A DNA stretch of 34,476 nucleotides from positions 1 to 34,476 of the forward strand of contig JAEUQF010000028.1 of assembly GCA_016789745.1 (NCBI GenBank), read 5' to 3'. The stretch is from Bryobacterales bacterium. Lineage in GTDB: Bacteria > Acidobacteriota > Terriglobia > Bryobacterales > Bryobacteraceae. A program made the translations under genes and the position numbers. Shown in pieces: positions 1 to 8,774 of the stretch (within the stretch, counting starts at the first letter, position 1; each line of letters begins with the position of its first letter). The notes under the pieces are model-generated. The model was given only the letters and a program-made list of their open reading frames with translations. It was not told the origin of the DNA and ran no database searches.

Positions 1-644
1 AAAGCGAAATCGTCGAGCAACCAATGGGCGTCGCTCCTTCGCGGCGAGATCTCGACACTCAGGATACTTCTCCCAGTACGGCGTTCGGACCACAACAGCA
101 AAACCCCTCCATATAGGTCGTGAAAGGTATGACCCATTCCCCCATATTCATCTTCACAGAGCAGCAATTCCCGCCTGTCCGGGAGACTGACCTTTTCGCA
201 GGAATGCGTGATCACCGCGCTCTTATACCACTGCTGCTTCCACTTGCCCTCCCGCCGCGAGAGCAGTAACGTACCGCCCCAGCGGTCGGGATGCATTTCC
301 ATACCCCAACCACTCACGACGGCATCCTCGCTCGCTGGTCCGAGAAAATGCCCAAAGATCACACCCTCTGGATGGAAATGATCGCCTACGTCCGTGAACG
401 CCCGGCCGAGTGGGCGCACTGGACACTCAAGCCCGATCTTGGCCACCTGCCGCACTTCACTGGCGCAAAGTTCCGACAAGAGGTCCCGTGCCTCACCTTG
501 AGCGAGGGCCTTCACTTGCGATCGCAGACTGGCCCGGAAGTGGCGCCACTCCCGCGCGTCCGAAGAATGCCCGCCAAGTAGCATCACGAACACGGAAACC
601 AGCCATGGCAAAACCCGGAAGGCGCGAACTGCGCAGCCGCTCAT
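1..644 (-). CDS. Secreted hypothetical protein, C-terminus cut by window edge
   Basis: An open reading frame on the minus strand runs without a stop from an ATG at 644 to the left edge (214 codons seen). The first ~28 residues have an arginine followed by a hydrophobic stretch (PWLVSVFVMLLGG), which reads as a Sec signal peptide or anchor. The mature part is soluble-looking, rich in His, Trp and Arg, with segments such as HFHPEGVIFGHFLGP. I recognise no family. The start lies 39 bases after the stop of the gene at 684-1259, so it may be the distal gene of that minus-strand run. No good ribosome binding site is visible apart from a weak AAGGCG next to the ATG. The overlapping short ORFs on both strands here look like shadows. 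The function is unknown; that it is a real gene is moderately likely. Confidence 0.6.
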   Translation of the reverse strand, partial: MSGCAVRAFRVLPWLVSVFVMLLGGHSSDAREWRHFRASLRSQVKALAQGEARDLLSELCASEVRQVAKIGLECPVRPLGRAFTDVGDHFHPEGVIFGHFLGPASEDAVVSGWGMEMHPDRWGGTLLLSRREGKWKQQWYKSAVITHSCEKVSLPDRRELLLCEDEYGGMGHTFHDLYGGVLLLWSERRTGRSILSVEISPRRSDAHWLLDDFA

Positions 645-683
645 TCGCCTTCATGGTGGCACGTCGTGCTGTCCGTTACCCCG

Positions 684-1259
684 CTAAACCCGCTCCCGCA
701 AGAACCCCCACAACCCCAGCCAATCCCCACGCTTCACCATCCCATCAAACCGCCGCTCCTCACCCTCGTCAAAGAACCTCGTAGCCCCACCCACCAGCGC
801 CTTCCCCATCCTTAACAACTTCCCATTCAAAAACGCCCGCAAAAATCGCTTATCGTCCTCTGCGATATCCGCCGCCGCATCAATCTCACCCGTCCAATTC
901 TCCGCGATCCAAAGCACCGTATCGGCATGGTCCACCGTCCCCAACCGCCGGATCCGATCGCGCAGCACGTCATACGTACAGTGCAGGGCCCGCGACGACA
1001 TCCGCCCCGGCAACGCCTCCAACTCCGCATTCACAAAGTCCCGCGTCGAACGCGTATGCGTGTACTTGCCATACAAACACCGGTACAACGCCTGCGCCGC
1101 ATGCTCATGGCCCGGCGCCGAACACGCCCGATCCAAATGCCATAAATCCAGCACGCTCAGCCAGCCATCGGCCAGCGCAGCCTGTGCCGCCTCCGGCAGT
1201 TCGCCATGCAGCGTAATCGGCTGCGCGACGCCAGTCATGCGGAAAGTGTGAGAAATCAT
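684..1259 (-). CDS. Hypothetical soluble protein, 191 aa
   Basis: A 191-residue protein without signal peptide or membrane segments, mostly helical by composition. It is rich in Arg, Asp and Trp, with many charged pairs, and ends in a Trp-Leu-rich segment (GDWLGLWGFLRERV). I do not recognise the family. The start is well supported: its ATG overlaps the stop of the upstream CPBP protease gene as ATGA (1256-1259), and AGGAG lies 6 bases upstream of the ATG inside the end of that gene. It is therefore probably translationally coupled to the protease, and a role linked to that protein is possible but unproven. Confidence 0.75.
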   Translation of the reverse strand: MISHTFRMTGVAQPITLHGELPEAAQAALADGWLSVLDLWHLDRACSAPGHEHAAQALYRCLYGKYTHTRSTRDFVNAELEALPGRMSSRALHCTYDVLRDRIRRLGTVDHADTVLWIAENWTGEIDAAADIAEDDKRFLRAFLNGKLLRMGKALVGGATRFFDEGEERRFDGMVKRGDWLGLWGFLRERV

Positions 1260-4200
1260 CGGGGTCTCCTAATCCTCAACGCGAAAAGCAACGGTCGAAA
1301 TCCATCACGGAGCAGCCAGGCTCCGGTACCTAACGCCATTACGGTCAACAACACGCCATAACCCTGCAAGCCGGCCGCAGGCTGCCGCACCAGCATCCAT
1401 GCCTGCGACAAACACAGCGCCCACAAGAGTCCAACCGCCGGTGATCGTAGATCGGTGGAACACGTGAACGCCATTAGCAGCACCAGCAATGCCGTACCCG
1501 CCATCACCGCCAGGTTGCCGGGAAACTCGCCCGGCGCCTGGCTTCGCGACACCGCAAACAACACCGGCACCGCCGCCGCCATCAACCATCGCCGCCGCGC
1601 CGGCAACAACAGCAACGCCGCGCCGATCGCCACCGCCACAACTGAAGGCAACAGCAACGCGCCCTCCACAGACTTCGCGAACAGCGGGACCGCCGGCACC
1701 AACGTATCCAGCCCCTCCAAGGCCCAAACATGCGGACGGAACGGCGTCAGCCAATCCGCAATCGACGACCACGCCGCCATCGCCGCACCGCATGCCACCG
1801 CGCGCGCCAGCGACGCCTGCGCTACCGCCGTCAACGGAAACGCCGCCTGCAGGAATACATCCGCGCCCAGCACCACCAAACACAACCCGCCGGTCGTAAA
1901 CAGCGCGCCCAGCAACGTTGAAGTCGCCAACTGCACGTAGAAATGGTCCAGCGGCGTCGCCGTATCATACGCGCTCAGCCAACCCGGCATGGCGTTTGCC
2001 TGGTCCATCAACGTCAAGACAGACGTCGCCACCGCCACGCCCAGGTACAAACGCCAGCGATAGGAATGCCGCGACAGCCGCCGCAGAAACAGCAGCACTA
2101 CCGACACCCCCGCCGCCCCCAGAAACGCCGGTCCCAGATACGACGTCAACCGCGGTTTCCGATACTCCCGCAGCCACTCCTCCGGCAACTTGAAATACGG
2201 CCTGAACTGCGTCGGCTCGTCGCCCACCAACACAAGGCTGTAGCGCAACTCGGCCGGTCCGGGGAACTTCGGATCGCGCCATACGAACGCATGATCGCTG
2301 CGGTTGTCCCGCTTCTCTTCACTCGATTCGATCAGCGCCAACTCCCGCCCCGGCAATCGCGCCGCGATATACTCCTGCGTCAACCGCCTGGCTTCCTCCA
2401 CCGACAACCGGGCTCCCGCGGCCTTCTCATCCAACTGGTGATCGTAGCGGTACACGCGGTTGTTCTGATCCACAAACACCACGTGCTCCTCCGCCATCAG
2501 AGGCTTCAGGAAACGCACTCGCCACACCGCATGCGGCACTTCCCGCAGCGCCTCGTTCGCCTTGGTCGAACCCAACTTCTGCCGCAGAAACTCGATCTCC
2601 GGCCGGCTCAGATTCGGCGCGAAATCGATGGAATCCTGCCACTCCTCCACTTTCATGCCGCGGTTGGCCAACTCCGCCCGCGCCGTCTGCAACGCCTCCG
2701 CCCGCGTCACCTTCACCGCAATAAAGTCGCCGTATGTCACCGGCCGCAGCGCGAACGCCAGCGCCACCAGCGCCGCCGCCGTCACATATAGATACCGTGC
2801 CGGCCACAGTGGCGCAGGTGCGGGAGCCAACGCCCCCGGCTCCTCGTCCACCACGGTCGGATGTTCTTCCACGTGAGTGGCCGGTTCCAACTCCGGCGCG
2901 AACCCGCCGCGCCGCCAGTACAGCCACAATGGCACCAGCAACGGCGCCAGAATCACCAGTCCCAAGGCCCCCGTATTCAGCCGGAAGTAAAGCGACTCTC
3001 CCTTCAATAGGAACAGCCCCATTAAAAACGCGTCGATCACGAAGTGCCAGATCAGCGTCGCCGCCAACCCGAAGCGCAGCATCACGAAACCCGCCGCCAC
3101 CCCAATCAGCCCAACCTCAACCCCGCGGATATACCCCGGCTGCTGCGGATAATTGGCATGCAGAAAGCCCCAGATGAACGCCGGCACCACCACGGCCATC
3201 CAGCGCAACCGGAACAGCTTCTGGAACAGCGGTATCGCCAGCAGCCGGAACCAGAACTCTTCTGCGCTCGACGCCATCATCGCCGTCGCCACTGGGTACA
3301 ACAGCGGCAGCGGCGTCGCCAGCAGATCGGAATAATCCACATCCTGCGGGCTCCAAACGCCCCATTTCTGTCCCACCAGATAAAACGCCGTCAGAAACGC
3401 CATGTGCCCAGCGGCCATCGCCAGGCCCGCCAACGCCGCCCGGAAGAATGACCGCGTCCCGAGCGACGGCCACGTGAACAGCCGCGGCAGATCCGTATGC
3501 TGTGGGAACGCCCGAGCCCACAACGTCGATGCGGCCGCCGCCGGCATCGCCACATACAACAGAATCCCGCACGCCGAGCCCAACGCCTGCAACGTCGCCA
3601 GCAGCACCATCTCCGGATACCGCGACGACGTCGGCATCCCGTCGATCGTGAACGCAATCGTGTTCAGCTCATTGGCCAGGTTCAACGTCGCCACCGTACC
3701 CGCCAGCAGCATCACCGATCGCCACGGCACCTCATGCCGGCGCACCGCCACGAACAACACCACCAGCGCCCCCGCTCCAATCAGCGCATACAAGGTATTC
3801 GCAATCGAAGAAAACAGCTGGTTGCTCGACCGCAGCTTGTTGAAGTCACGTTCCCATTGCTCCGGCACATGCAGGCCTACCTGGTACCCGCCGACCTTAT
3901 CCCCCTGGATGGTCACCGTCCGTCGCAGCGTACCTTCGGCAGCCCGGAACCCCTCCTGCTCAAACGTGAACACATGGTCATCGCGATTCGGCCGCGCTTC
4001 CTTATCCGCCGAAATCAGCCGGTGCCGCTCACTGGTCTGTGAGTCCAAGAAAGCCTGCGCCAGCAGGCGTGCCGATTCGCTATCCAACCGACGCCCGGGC
4101 ACCGTCTCCAGAACGCGATGCTCAAAGCCTGTCAACCGCCCATCCGGCGACAGCCACACCAGCATCTCTTCCTTCTGCGGAGGCTGGAACCAGCGCGCCC

Positions 4201-4534
4201 GCCACTGCCACACGGGCACCGCCCCGCGCATCAACGCATTGGCCTTCTCCAGCCCCACCTCGCGCTCCAGGTACAGCCGCGCCTGGTGGTCCGGGTCGAA
4301 CAGGGTCAGGTTCCGAAACCCATCGGTACGTAGTCCGCGTGTGCGTAAAAATGCCGAGGCTTTTTCAGTAATTTGATCGCGGCTCAGTGGCAGTTCTAAT
4401 GAGGCTTGTGGGAATGCCGCGCCATAATTCGCGCTTACATACACCACGCTCAGGGCCGCAATCAGCAGCGTGATGGCAAAAAGAGACCAGTCGCCGCGAT
4501 TCAGGCGATTCGAGGAAGAAGCGGCGTCAGGCAA
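1256..4534 (-). CDS. CPBP-family intramembrane metalloprotease with duplicated module, 1092 aa
   Basis: A large polytopic membrane protein. The central part carries the CPBP (Abi/Rce1-like) protease motifs: EExxxR at 425-430 (EEFWFR), F-x-x-H with His459 (GFLHANYP), and H-x-x-x-D at 497-501 (HFVID). These residues are the glutamate and histidines known to form the catalytic centre in Rce1-type enzymes. A ~270-residue module (signal-anchor-like start, soluble region, then membrane helices) occupies roughly 51-330. It recurs at about 609-890 with recognisable order (KANALMR/KANEALR, VPEQW/LPEEW, NRDDHVF/NRSDHAF), but the second copy is not followed by the protease motifs. At 1092 residues it is several times the size of a simple CPBP protein. 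The start is a TTG at 4534 without a clear ribosome binding site, 13 bases after the small gene upstream, so the N-terminus is uncertain. Substrate unknown. Confidence 0.85.
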   Translation of the reverse strand: MPDAASSSNRLNRGDWSLFAITLLIAALSVVYVSANYGAAFPQASLELPLSRDQITEKASAFLRTRGLRTDGFRNLTLFDPDHQARLYLEREVGLEKANALMRGAVPVWQWRARWFQPPQKEEMLVWLSPDGRLTGFEHRVLETVPGRRLDSESARLLAQAFLDSQTSERHRLISADKEARPNRDDHVFTFEQEGFRAAEGTLRRTVTIQGDKVGGYQVGLHVPEQWERDFNKLRSSNQLFSSIANTLYALIGAGALVVLFVAVRRHEVPWRSVMLLAGTVATLNLANELNTIAFTIDGMPTSSRYPEMVLLATLQALGSACGILLYVAMPAAAASTLWARAFPQHTDLPRLFTWPSLGTRSFFRAALAGLAMAAGHMAFLTAFYLVGQKWGVWSPQDVDYSDLLATPLPLLYPVATAMMASSAEEFWFRLLAIPLFQKLFRLRWMAVVVPAFIWGFLHANYPQQPGYIRGVEVGLIGVAAGFVMLRFGLAATLIWHFVIDAFLMGLFLLKGESLYFRLNTGALGLVILAPLLVPLWLYWRRGGFAPELEPATHVEEHPTVVDEEPGALAPAPAPLWPARYLYVTAAALVALAFALRPVTYGDFIAVKVTRAEALQTARAELANRGMKVEEWQDSIDFAPNLSRPEIEFLRQKLGSTKANEALREVPHAVWRVRFLKPLMAEEHVVFVDQNNRVYRYDHQLDEKAAGARLSVEEARRLTQEYIAARLPGRELALIESSEEKRDNRSDHAFVWRDPKFPGPAELRYSLVLVGDEPTQFRPYFKLPEEWLREYRKPRLTSYLGPAFLGAAGVSVVLLFLRRLSRHSYRWRLYLGVAVATSVLTLMDQANAMPGWLSAYDTATPLDHFYVQLATSTLLGALFTTGGLCLVVLGADVFLQAAFPLTAVAQASLARAVACGAAMAAWSSIADWLTPFRPHVWALEGLDTLVPAVPLFAKSVEGALLLPSVVAVAIGAALLLLPARRRWLMAAAVPVLFAVSRSQAPGEFPGNLAVMAGTALLVLLMAFTCSTDLRSPAVGLLWALCLSQAWMLVRQPAAGLQGYGVLLTVMALGTGAWLLRDGFRPLLFALRIRRPR

Positions 4535-4547
4535 ACCGATGGGGGTC

Positions 4548-4826
4548 TTACGGTCGGCCCAGTCCCAGCAGGTTCGCTAAACAAAACGAAGCCAGTGCCA
4601 GGCCGGCGAAGCGCACAAAACTACGTGTGCGTGCCGTGTCGGGAGCGGGATCCTGAGAAGAAAACAAAGGATCTTGGATAAGTTGCTCGATTTCCAGCGC
4701 AGCCTGTGACAAAAACTTAAGACAATCCGATGGATTGCGAATCATCAGTAAGGCGGCTACCAGCAAAGGAGCAAAGACGAGCACGCGCGCCGCGAGCTCG
4801 GCGAAGGATTGTACTGCTTGGTCCAA
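4548..4826 (-). CDS. Small membrane protein, 92 aa
   Basis: A 92-residue protein with two hydrophobic stretches, about 14-28 (VLVFAPLLVAALLM) and 73-88 (FAGLALASFCLANLLG), joined by an acidic, soluble loop. The topology suggests a two-pass membrane protein with a ~40-residue loop. No family recognised. The start is a TTG at 4826 that lies inside a 13-base palindrome, and no Shine-Dalgarno sequence is clear, so the true start could be internal. It sits 26 bases downstream of the trans-sulfuration enzyme gene and 13 bases upstream of the CPBP protease gene, so it may be a partner of the protease. It is short, but it fills the gap exactly and has coherent membrane segments. Confidence 0.6.
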   Translation of the reverse strand: MDQAVQSFAELAARVLVFAPLLVAALLMIRNPSDCLKFLSQAALEIEQLIQDPLFSSQDPAPDTARTRSFVRFAGLALASFCLANLLGLGRP

Positions 4827-4852
4827 GCCGCTATCGTATCACAGCCCCCCTG

Positions 4853-5974
4853 TTACGCAAGAGCGCGCTCCAGGTCCGCCTGCAAGTCCTCCACACTCTC
4901 AATTCCTATGGAAGCCCTTAGTAAATTCTGCGGTGTTTTGCTCTTCGGCCCCTCCACCGACGCCCGGTGTTCTATCAAACTGTGGGTCCCGCCCAGACTC
5001 GTCGCCCGCGTGAACACCTTCAGCTTCGCGGCCACGCCCATCGCCTCCGCCCGGCCGCCCTTCACATGAAAGCTGAGCATGCCGCCGAACCCGCCCGCCA
5101 TCTGCTCTGCCGCCAACTCGTGACGCGGATGCACCGCCAGGCCCGGATAGTTCACCTGCTCCACCCGCGGATGCGTGCTTAGAAATCGCGCCAAGTGTAG
5201 CGCATTCGCCGATTGCTGCCGCACGCGCAGCGGCAGTGTATCGATGCCCCGCCGCGTCAGCCAGCAATCGAATGGCGACGGAATCGCCCCACCGTACTTC
5301 TGAAACTTCCGCGCCCGCTCAAACAGGTAGTTGTCGTGCCGGGTCAGCAACACCCCGCCCACCACATCGCTATGCCCCGACAGGAACTTCGTCGTCGAGT
5401 GCATCACCAGGTCGATGCCGAAATCCAGCGGCCGCTGCAGCACGGGCGTGGCAAACGTCCCGTCACAAACGCTGATCGCATTCGCCTTGCGCGCAATCGC
5501 CGCAATGCCCGCCAGGTCGGTGATCCGCAGCATCGGGTTCGACGGGGATTCACACCAGATCAGCCGCGTGTTCGGCCGCACCGCCGCCTGCACCGCATCG
5601 AGATCGGTCATGTCGATGAACTCCGTCTGCAACTGCGCCTTCTGGAAGACCTCCAACACCACCTTCCGCAGCCCATAGTAAAGATCGTCGGGAAACAGCA
5701 GGTGATCGCCCGGCTCCATGGCCTGCACCGACGCCGTCACCGCCGCCAGGCCGCTGGCGAATACCAGCGCTTCCTTGGCCCCTTCCAACGCCGCCAAACA
5801 CTTCTCCAACGTATTGCGGTTCGGGTTCTCCTCCCGCGAGTAGGAGAAGCCCCGCGGGTACTTCCCATCGGCACCTCGCTCAAACGTCGTCGTCAGGTGG
5901 ATCGGCGCAGCCACCGCGCCCGTCGCCGGATCAATCTGCCGGCCCGCATGTACTGCCAATGTCTCAATCTTCAT
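4853..5974 (-). CDS. Trans-sulfuration PLP enzyme (cystathionine gamma-synthase/lyase family)
   Basis: A full-length 373-residue member of the Cys/Met-metabolism PLP-dependent family (fold type I). These enzymes make or cleave cystathionine or related gamma-substituted amino acids in the cytoplasm. The family signatures are in order: YSREENPNRNTLE near 45-57, the phosphate-binding FASGLAA near 75, the aspartate in VCDGTFATP that contacts the pyridine ring, and STTKFLSGHSDVVGG with the PLP lysine at Lys196. The C-terminal TSLGGTHSLIEHRA segment is typical of cystathionine gamma-synthase/lyase. Sequence alone does not separate synthase (metB), gamma-lyase or O-acetylhomoserine-type activity, so no symbol is given. 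The ATG at 5974 has AGAGG directly upstream. It is divergent from the SDR gene at 6019. Confidence 0.9.
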   Translation of the reverse strand: MKIETLAVHAGRQIDPATGAVAAPIHLTTTFERGADGKYPRGFSYSREENPNRNTLEKCLAALEGAKEALVFASGLAAVTASVQAMEPGDHLLFPDDLYYGLRKVVLEVFQKAQLQTEFIDMTDLDAVQAAVRPNTRLIWCESPSNPMLRITDLAGIAAIARKANAISVCDGTFATPVLQRPLDFGIDLVMHSTTKFLSGHSDVVGGVLLTRHDNYLFERARKFQKYGGAIPSPFDCWLTRRGIDTLPLRVRQQSANALHLARFLSTHPRVEQVNYPGLAVHPRHELAAEQMAGGFGGMLSFHVKGGRAEAMGVAAKLKVFTRATSLGGTHSLIEHRASVEGPKSKTPQNLLRASIGIESVEDLQADLERALA

Positions 5975-6018
5975 CCTCTGCCAGTGTAGCTAGGTCGATT
6001 AAACTAAGTATTTCAACC

Positions 6019-6771
6019 ATGAGCACACCTTTTCGTTTAGACGGACGCGTCGCCCTCGTAACCGGCGGCGCCAGCGGCATTGGGGAACAGACCAGCCGCG
6101 TCTTTGCTGAAGCCGGGGCCAGCGTCATCATCCTCGACATGAATAAAGCCGCCGGCGAAGCCCTCGCCGCCCAACTGCCGAACAACGCCCGGGCGATCCA
6201 GTGCGACATCACCGATGCGGCCTCGGTCAGCGCCGCGTTCGCAACCATCGAGAAGCTCGATGTGCTGGTGAACAACGCCGGCATCGGCCTGGTCGGCAAT
6301 ATCGAAGAGACCAACCTCCCCGACTTTCAGCGCCTGTTCCGGGTCAATTGCGAAGGCCTCTTTCTGGTCACCCAGGCCGCCGTACCGCTCCTCATCCAGT
6401 CGCACGGCAACATCGTGAACATCGGCTCGGTGGCCGGCCTGATTGGGGTAAAGCGACGCTTTGCCTACTGCGCCACCAAGGGCGCCGTCGTCGCCATGAC
6501 CCGCCAGCTTGCCGTTGATTACCCGACCCAGTTCCGGGTCAACTGCATTGCCCCGGGCACCGTCGAAACGCCGTTCGTCGAAGGATATCTCGACAAGTAC
6601 CACAGCCACGAAAAGGAAGAGATGCGCGCCACCCTGCACGCCCGCCAGCCCATCGGCCGCATGGGACGCCCCCAGGAGATCGCCTACCTGGCCTTATACC
6701 TGGCGTCCGATGAATCCGGCTTCATGCACGGCAGCGTTATCCCGATTGACGGAGGCTGGACGGCCGCCTAG
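6019..6771 (+). CDS. SDR-family NAD(P)-dependent oxidoreductase
   Basis: A 250-residue classical short-chain dehydrogenase. The nucleotide-binding TGGASGIG motif is at about 16-23, an aspartate (ILDMN) at the end of beta-2 suggests NAD(H) preference, NNAG follows, and the catalytic residues are Ser137, Tyr150 and Lys154 (YCATK). The C-terminal PIDGGWTAA is typical of the family. The reading frame is open further upstream, to 5959. That would overlap the 5' end of the divergent trans-sulfuration gene and add a non-homologous tail, so I chose the ATG at 6019. No clear Shine-Dalgarno sequence is seen. The LIGVKRRFAYCATKGAVVAMTR stretch resembles sugar dehydrogenases (fucose or deoxy-fuconate type), but the substrate cannot be assigned. 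Confidence 0.9.
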   Translation: MSTPFRLDGRVALVTGGASGIGEQTSRVFAEAGASVIILDMNKAAGEALAAQLPNNARAIQCDITDAASVSAAFATIEKLDVLVNNAGIGLVGNIEETNLPDFQRLFRVNCEGLFLVTQAAVPLLIQSHGNIVNIGSVAGLIGVKRRFAYCATKGAVVAMTRQLAVDYPTQFRVNCIAPGTVETPFVEGYLDKYHSHEKEEMRATLHARQPIGRMGRPQEIAYLALYLASDESGFMHGSVIPIDGGWTAA

Positions 6772-6780
6772 TCCGTTAGG

Positions 6781-6803
6781 GGGCAGTCGTTCGGCGGCTG
6801 CCC
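6781..6803. terminator. Stem-loop between convergent genes
   Basis: A 9-base-pair stem (GGGCAGTCG at 6781-6789 with CGGCTGCCC at 6795-6803, one G-U pair) with a TTCGG loop lies between the stop of the SDR gene and the stop of the phosphate transporter gene. The position suggests a bidirectional terminator. No clear T-run follows on either strand, so it may be a weak or Rho-assisted site. Confidence 0.45.
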
Positions 6804-8284
6804 TACCGCATCCCCCAACTCAACAGCAGATTCAGCCCCAAAGCAAACAGCCCCGCCCCCATCGTCACGCAGACCGGCAACGTCAGCACCCACGCCAGCA
6901 GCAGGTTGCGCAGCGTCTTCATCTGCAGCCCACTGCGATTTGCTGCCATCGTCCCGGCCACGCCTGACGACAACACGTGCGTCGTACTCACGGGCAATCC
7001 AAACACATCGGCCAGCCCGATCGTGGTCATCGCCACCAGTTCCGCCGACGCCCCCTGCGCGTAGCTCAGGTGTTCCTTGCCGATCTTCTCTCCCACCGTT
7101 ACGACGATTCGCTTCCAGCCGATCATCGTCCCGATACCCAGCGACAACGCCACAGCCAGCTTCACCCACATCGGAATGAACTTCGTAAACAGATCCAAGT
7201 GTCCCCGGTACGCCTTCCAATCGAAGCCCTCCGGCAGTTGCCCTCCGGCTTTCGACAGCTTCCCCAGCGACTCCGAGACCAGATAAATCTCGCTCCGCAA
7301 CTCCCGCCGCTTTTCACTCGGCAGCGTGTTCACTTCACTACGCCCGGCCAAGTGCGACTCCAGCGATCCGCTCAGCGCCAGCAGCGCCGCATACGTCCGC
7401 TCATTCGCCGCGCCGCCCGGCTTCAGAAACGCCGATAGTTCCCGCTCCGCATCCGCCTGCTCCAGGCGCATCCCGCCATACCGGGCTTCCAGCGCCCCAC
7501 GAGCCTTACCCGCCTGTGTCTGCAGCGCTGTCACATCCTGCGAATTCAGATTGCTGTTGATCGCATAGGCCCCCGGCAGCAGACCCACCAGGATCAGCAT
7601 CACCAGCCCCATGCCCTTCTGCCCGTCATTCGATCCGTGCGCGAAGCTCACGCCCGTGCAGGTCATGATCAACGTGCCGCGAATCCACCCCGGGGGCAGC
7701 TTGTCCGGATGCGCCGGCTGATACAACTCCGGATGCTTGATCAGCATCCGCGCCGTCAATAGCAGCAGCCCCGCCGCGCAGAATCCGAACATTGGCGAAA
7801 CCAGCAGGGACAAGCCCACTTCCTTCGCCTTCGCCCAGTTGACTCCCTCGCCGAACATGCGCCCCTGCACCAGCCACGAATTGGCCAGACCAACGCCCAT
7901 GATCGACCCGATCAGCGTATGCGAACTCGACGCTGGTAGCCCGAAAAACCACGTCCCCAGGTTCCACAGAATTGCCGATATCAACATCGCGAACACCATC
8001 GCAAAGCCCGCCGCCGAGCCGATATTCAGAATCAGCTCGGTCGGCAGCAGCGCGATGATGCCGAACGCCACGGCGCCGCTCGACACCAGCGCCCCACACA
8101 AGTTGCAAAAACCCGACCAGACAACGGCGGTGGTCGGCTTCAAAGAGTTCGTATAAATAACAGTGGCCACCGCGTTTGCCGTATCGTGGAAGCCGTTGAC
8201 AAATTCAAACGCCAATGCGAGCCCGATCGCCAAGGCCAGCGCGAACGCAGCGCCGGTGCTGACCGGGTCACCGAATAGAACCAT
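6803..8284 (-). CDS. pit: PiT-family inorganic phosphate transporter
   Basis: A 493-residue polytopic membrane protein of the PiT (phosphate:cation symporter) family. It has the inverted-repeat signatures of the family: NGFHDTANAVATVI near 30-43 and AHGSNDGQKGMG near 214-226, plus SSSHTLIG and the C-terminal VSTTHVLSSGVAGTM. The two transport halves are separated by a hydrophilic insert of ~128 residues (about 243-371), largely helical and charged, between the helix ending PGAYAIN and MWVKLAVALSLG. Such central loops exist in PiT proteins. The ATG at 8284 has GAAGG three bases upstream. No PhoU-like (DUF47) partner gene lies beside it, although one is common for PiT genes. No Pho-box-like repeat is obvious upstream. 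Confidence 0.92.
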   Translation of the reverse strand: MVLFGDPVSTGAAFALALAIGLALAFEFVNGFHDTANAVATVIYTNSLKPTTAVVWSGFCNLCGALVSSGAVAFGIIALLPTELILNIGSAAGFAMVFAMLISAILWNLGTWFFGLPASSSHTLIGSIMGVGLANSWLVQGRMFGEGVNWAKAKEVGLSLLVSPMFGFCAAGLLLLTARMLIKHPELYQPAHPDKLPPGWIRGTLIMTCTGVSFAHGSNDGQKGMGLVMLILVGLLPGAYAINSNLNSQDVTALQTQAGKARGALEARYGGMRLEQADAERELSAFLKPGGAANERTYAALLALSGSLESHLAGRSEVNTLPSEKRRELRSEIYLVSESLGKLSKAGGQLPEGFDWKAYRGHLDLFTKFIPMWVKLAVALSLGIGTMIGWKRIVVTVGEKIGKEHLSYAQGASAELVAMTTIGLADVFGLPVSTTHVLSSGVAGTMAANRSGLQMKTLRNLLLAWVLTLPVCVTMGAGLFALGLNLLLSWGMR

Positions 8285-8390
8285 AGCCTTCGAATGATAG
8301 CGGAAGTGGTCGAGCCCTGTGTTTCGATTTGGTTACGAGCGACACGCCCACCCCTGACAGATTCCACGCCCGCTTTGCGCCTGTCCGGGT

Positions 8391-8774
8391 GTGCAACTCC
8401 ACATCCCCGACCCCGATCCCACCGCCCAGCCCTCGCCCACCACACTCCGCGTCACCGGCTGGGTCCTGGCTGCCTGCGGAGTCTCCCTCATCTGGATGAT
8501 GACGGGCCTGCTGGTGGGCTTTACCTATATCCTTCTGTACCAGGATCAACCCGGGGTGACCGTAAGTTTCACCGGCGGGCCCCTGATTGCCCTGTTCGTC
8601 TACGCACTACTGAGCTCAATCTTAGTTTTCGGCTTCGCCGCGGCGCGGGGCGGCATATACCAGGTGCGCCACGGCCAGCGGCCGCCGAACCTGCTCGGCT
8701 GGGTGCGCTTTATCGTGGCCGCCATGAGCTTTGCGGGTGTAGCGGTTCAGATTCTCGATCTGATTCTGGATTGA
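8391..8774 (+). CDS. Small integral membrane protein, 127 aa
   Basis: A 127-residue protein with three hydrophobic segments at about 21-47 (VTGWVLAACGVSLIWMMTGLLVGFT, seen as one or two passes), 63-84 and 101-125. Between them is an Arg/Gly-rich cytosolic loop (ARGGIYQVRHGQRPPN). The start is a GTG at 8391; there is no convincing Shine-Dalgarno sequence and no ATG near the N-terminus. It is divergent from the phosphate transporter gene, with 106 bases between them. The layout (N-terminal Pro-rich tail, three or four helices) resembles DUF-type small membrane proteins, but I recognise no family. A minus-strand frame at 8622-8924 overlaps its 3' end. Confidence 0.6.
   Translation: MQLHIPDPDPTAQPSPTTLRVTGWVLAACGVSLIWMMTGLLVGFTYILLYQDQPGVTVSFTGGPLIALFVYALLSSILVFGFAAARGGIYQVRHGQRPPNLLGWVRFIVAAMSFAGVAVQILDLILD

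Noticed and set aside
291..784. Plus-strand frames at 291-581 and 410-784
   Set aside because: The minus-strand frame from 644 to the edge has a signal-peptide-like start and better composition; these frames end in Arg/Pro-rich shadow sequence.
3402..4376. A 324-codon plus-strand frame antisense to the CPBP protease gene
   Set aside because: Low-complexity Arg/Ser/Asn composition and no motif; shadow of the protease gene.
4816..4828. Palindrome GCTTGG-T-CCAAGC at the start of the 92-residue membrane protein gene
   Set aside because: Too short to call an operator without a second copy or a known regulator.
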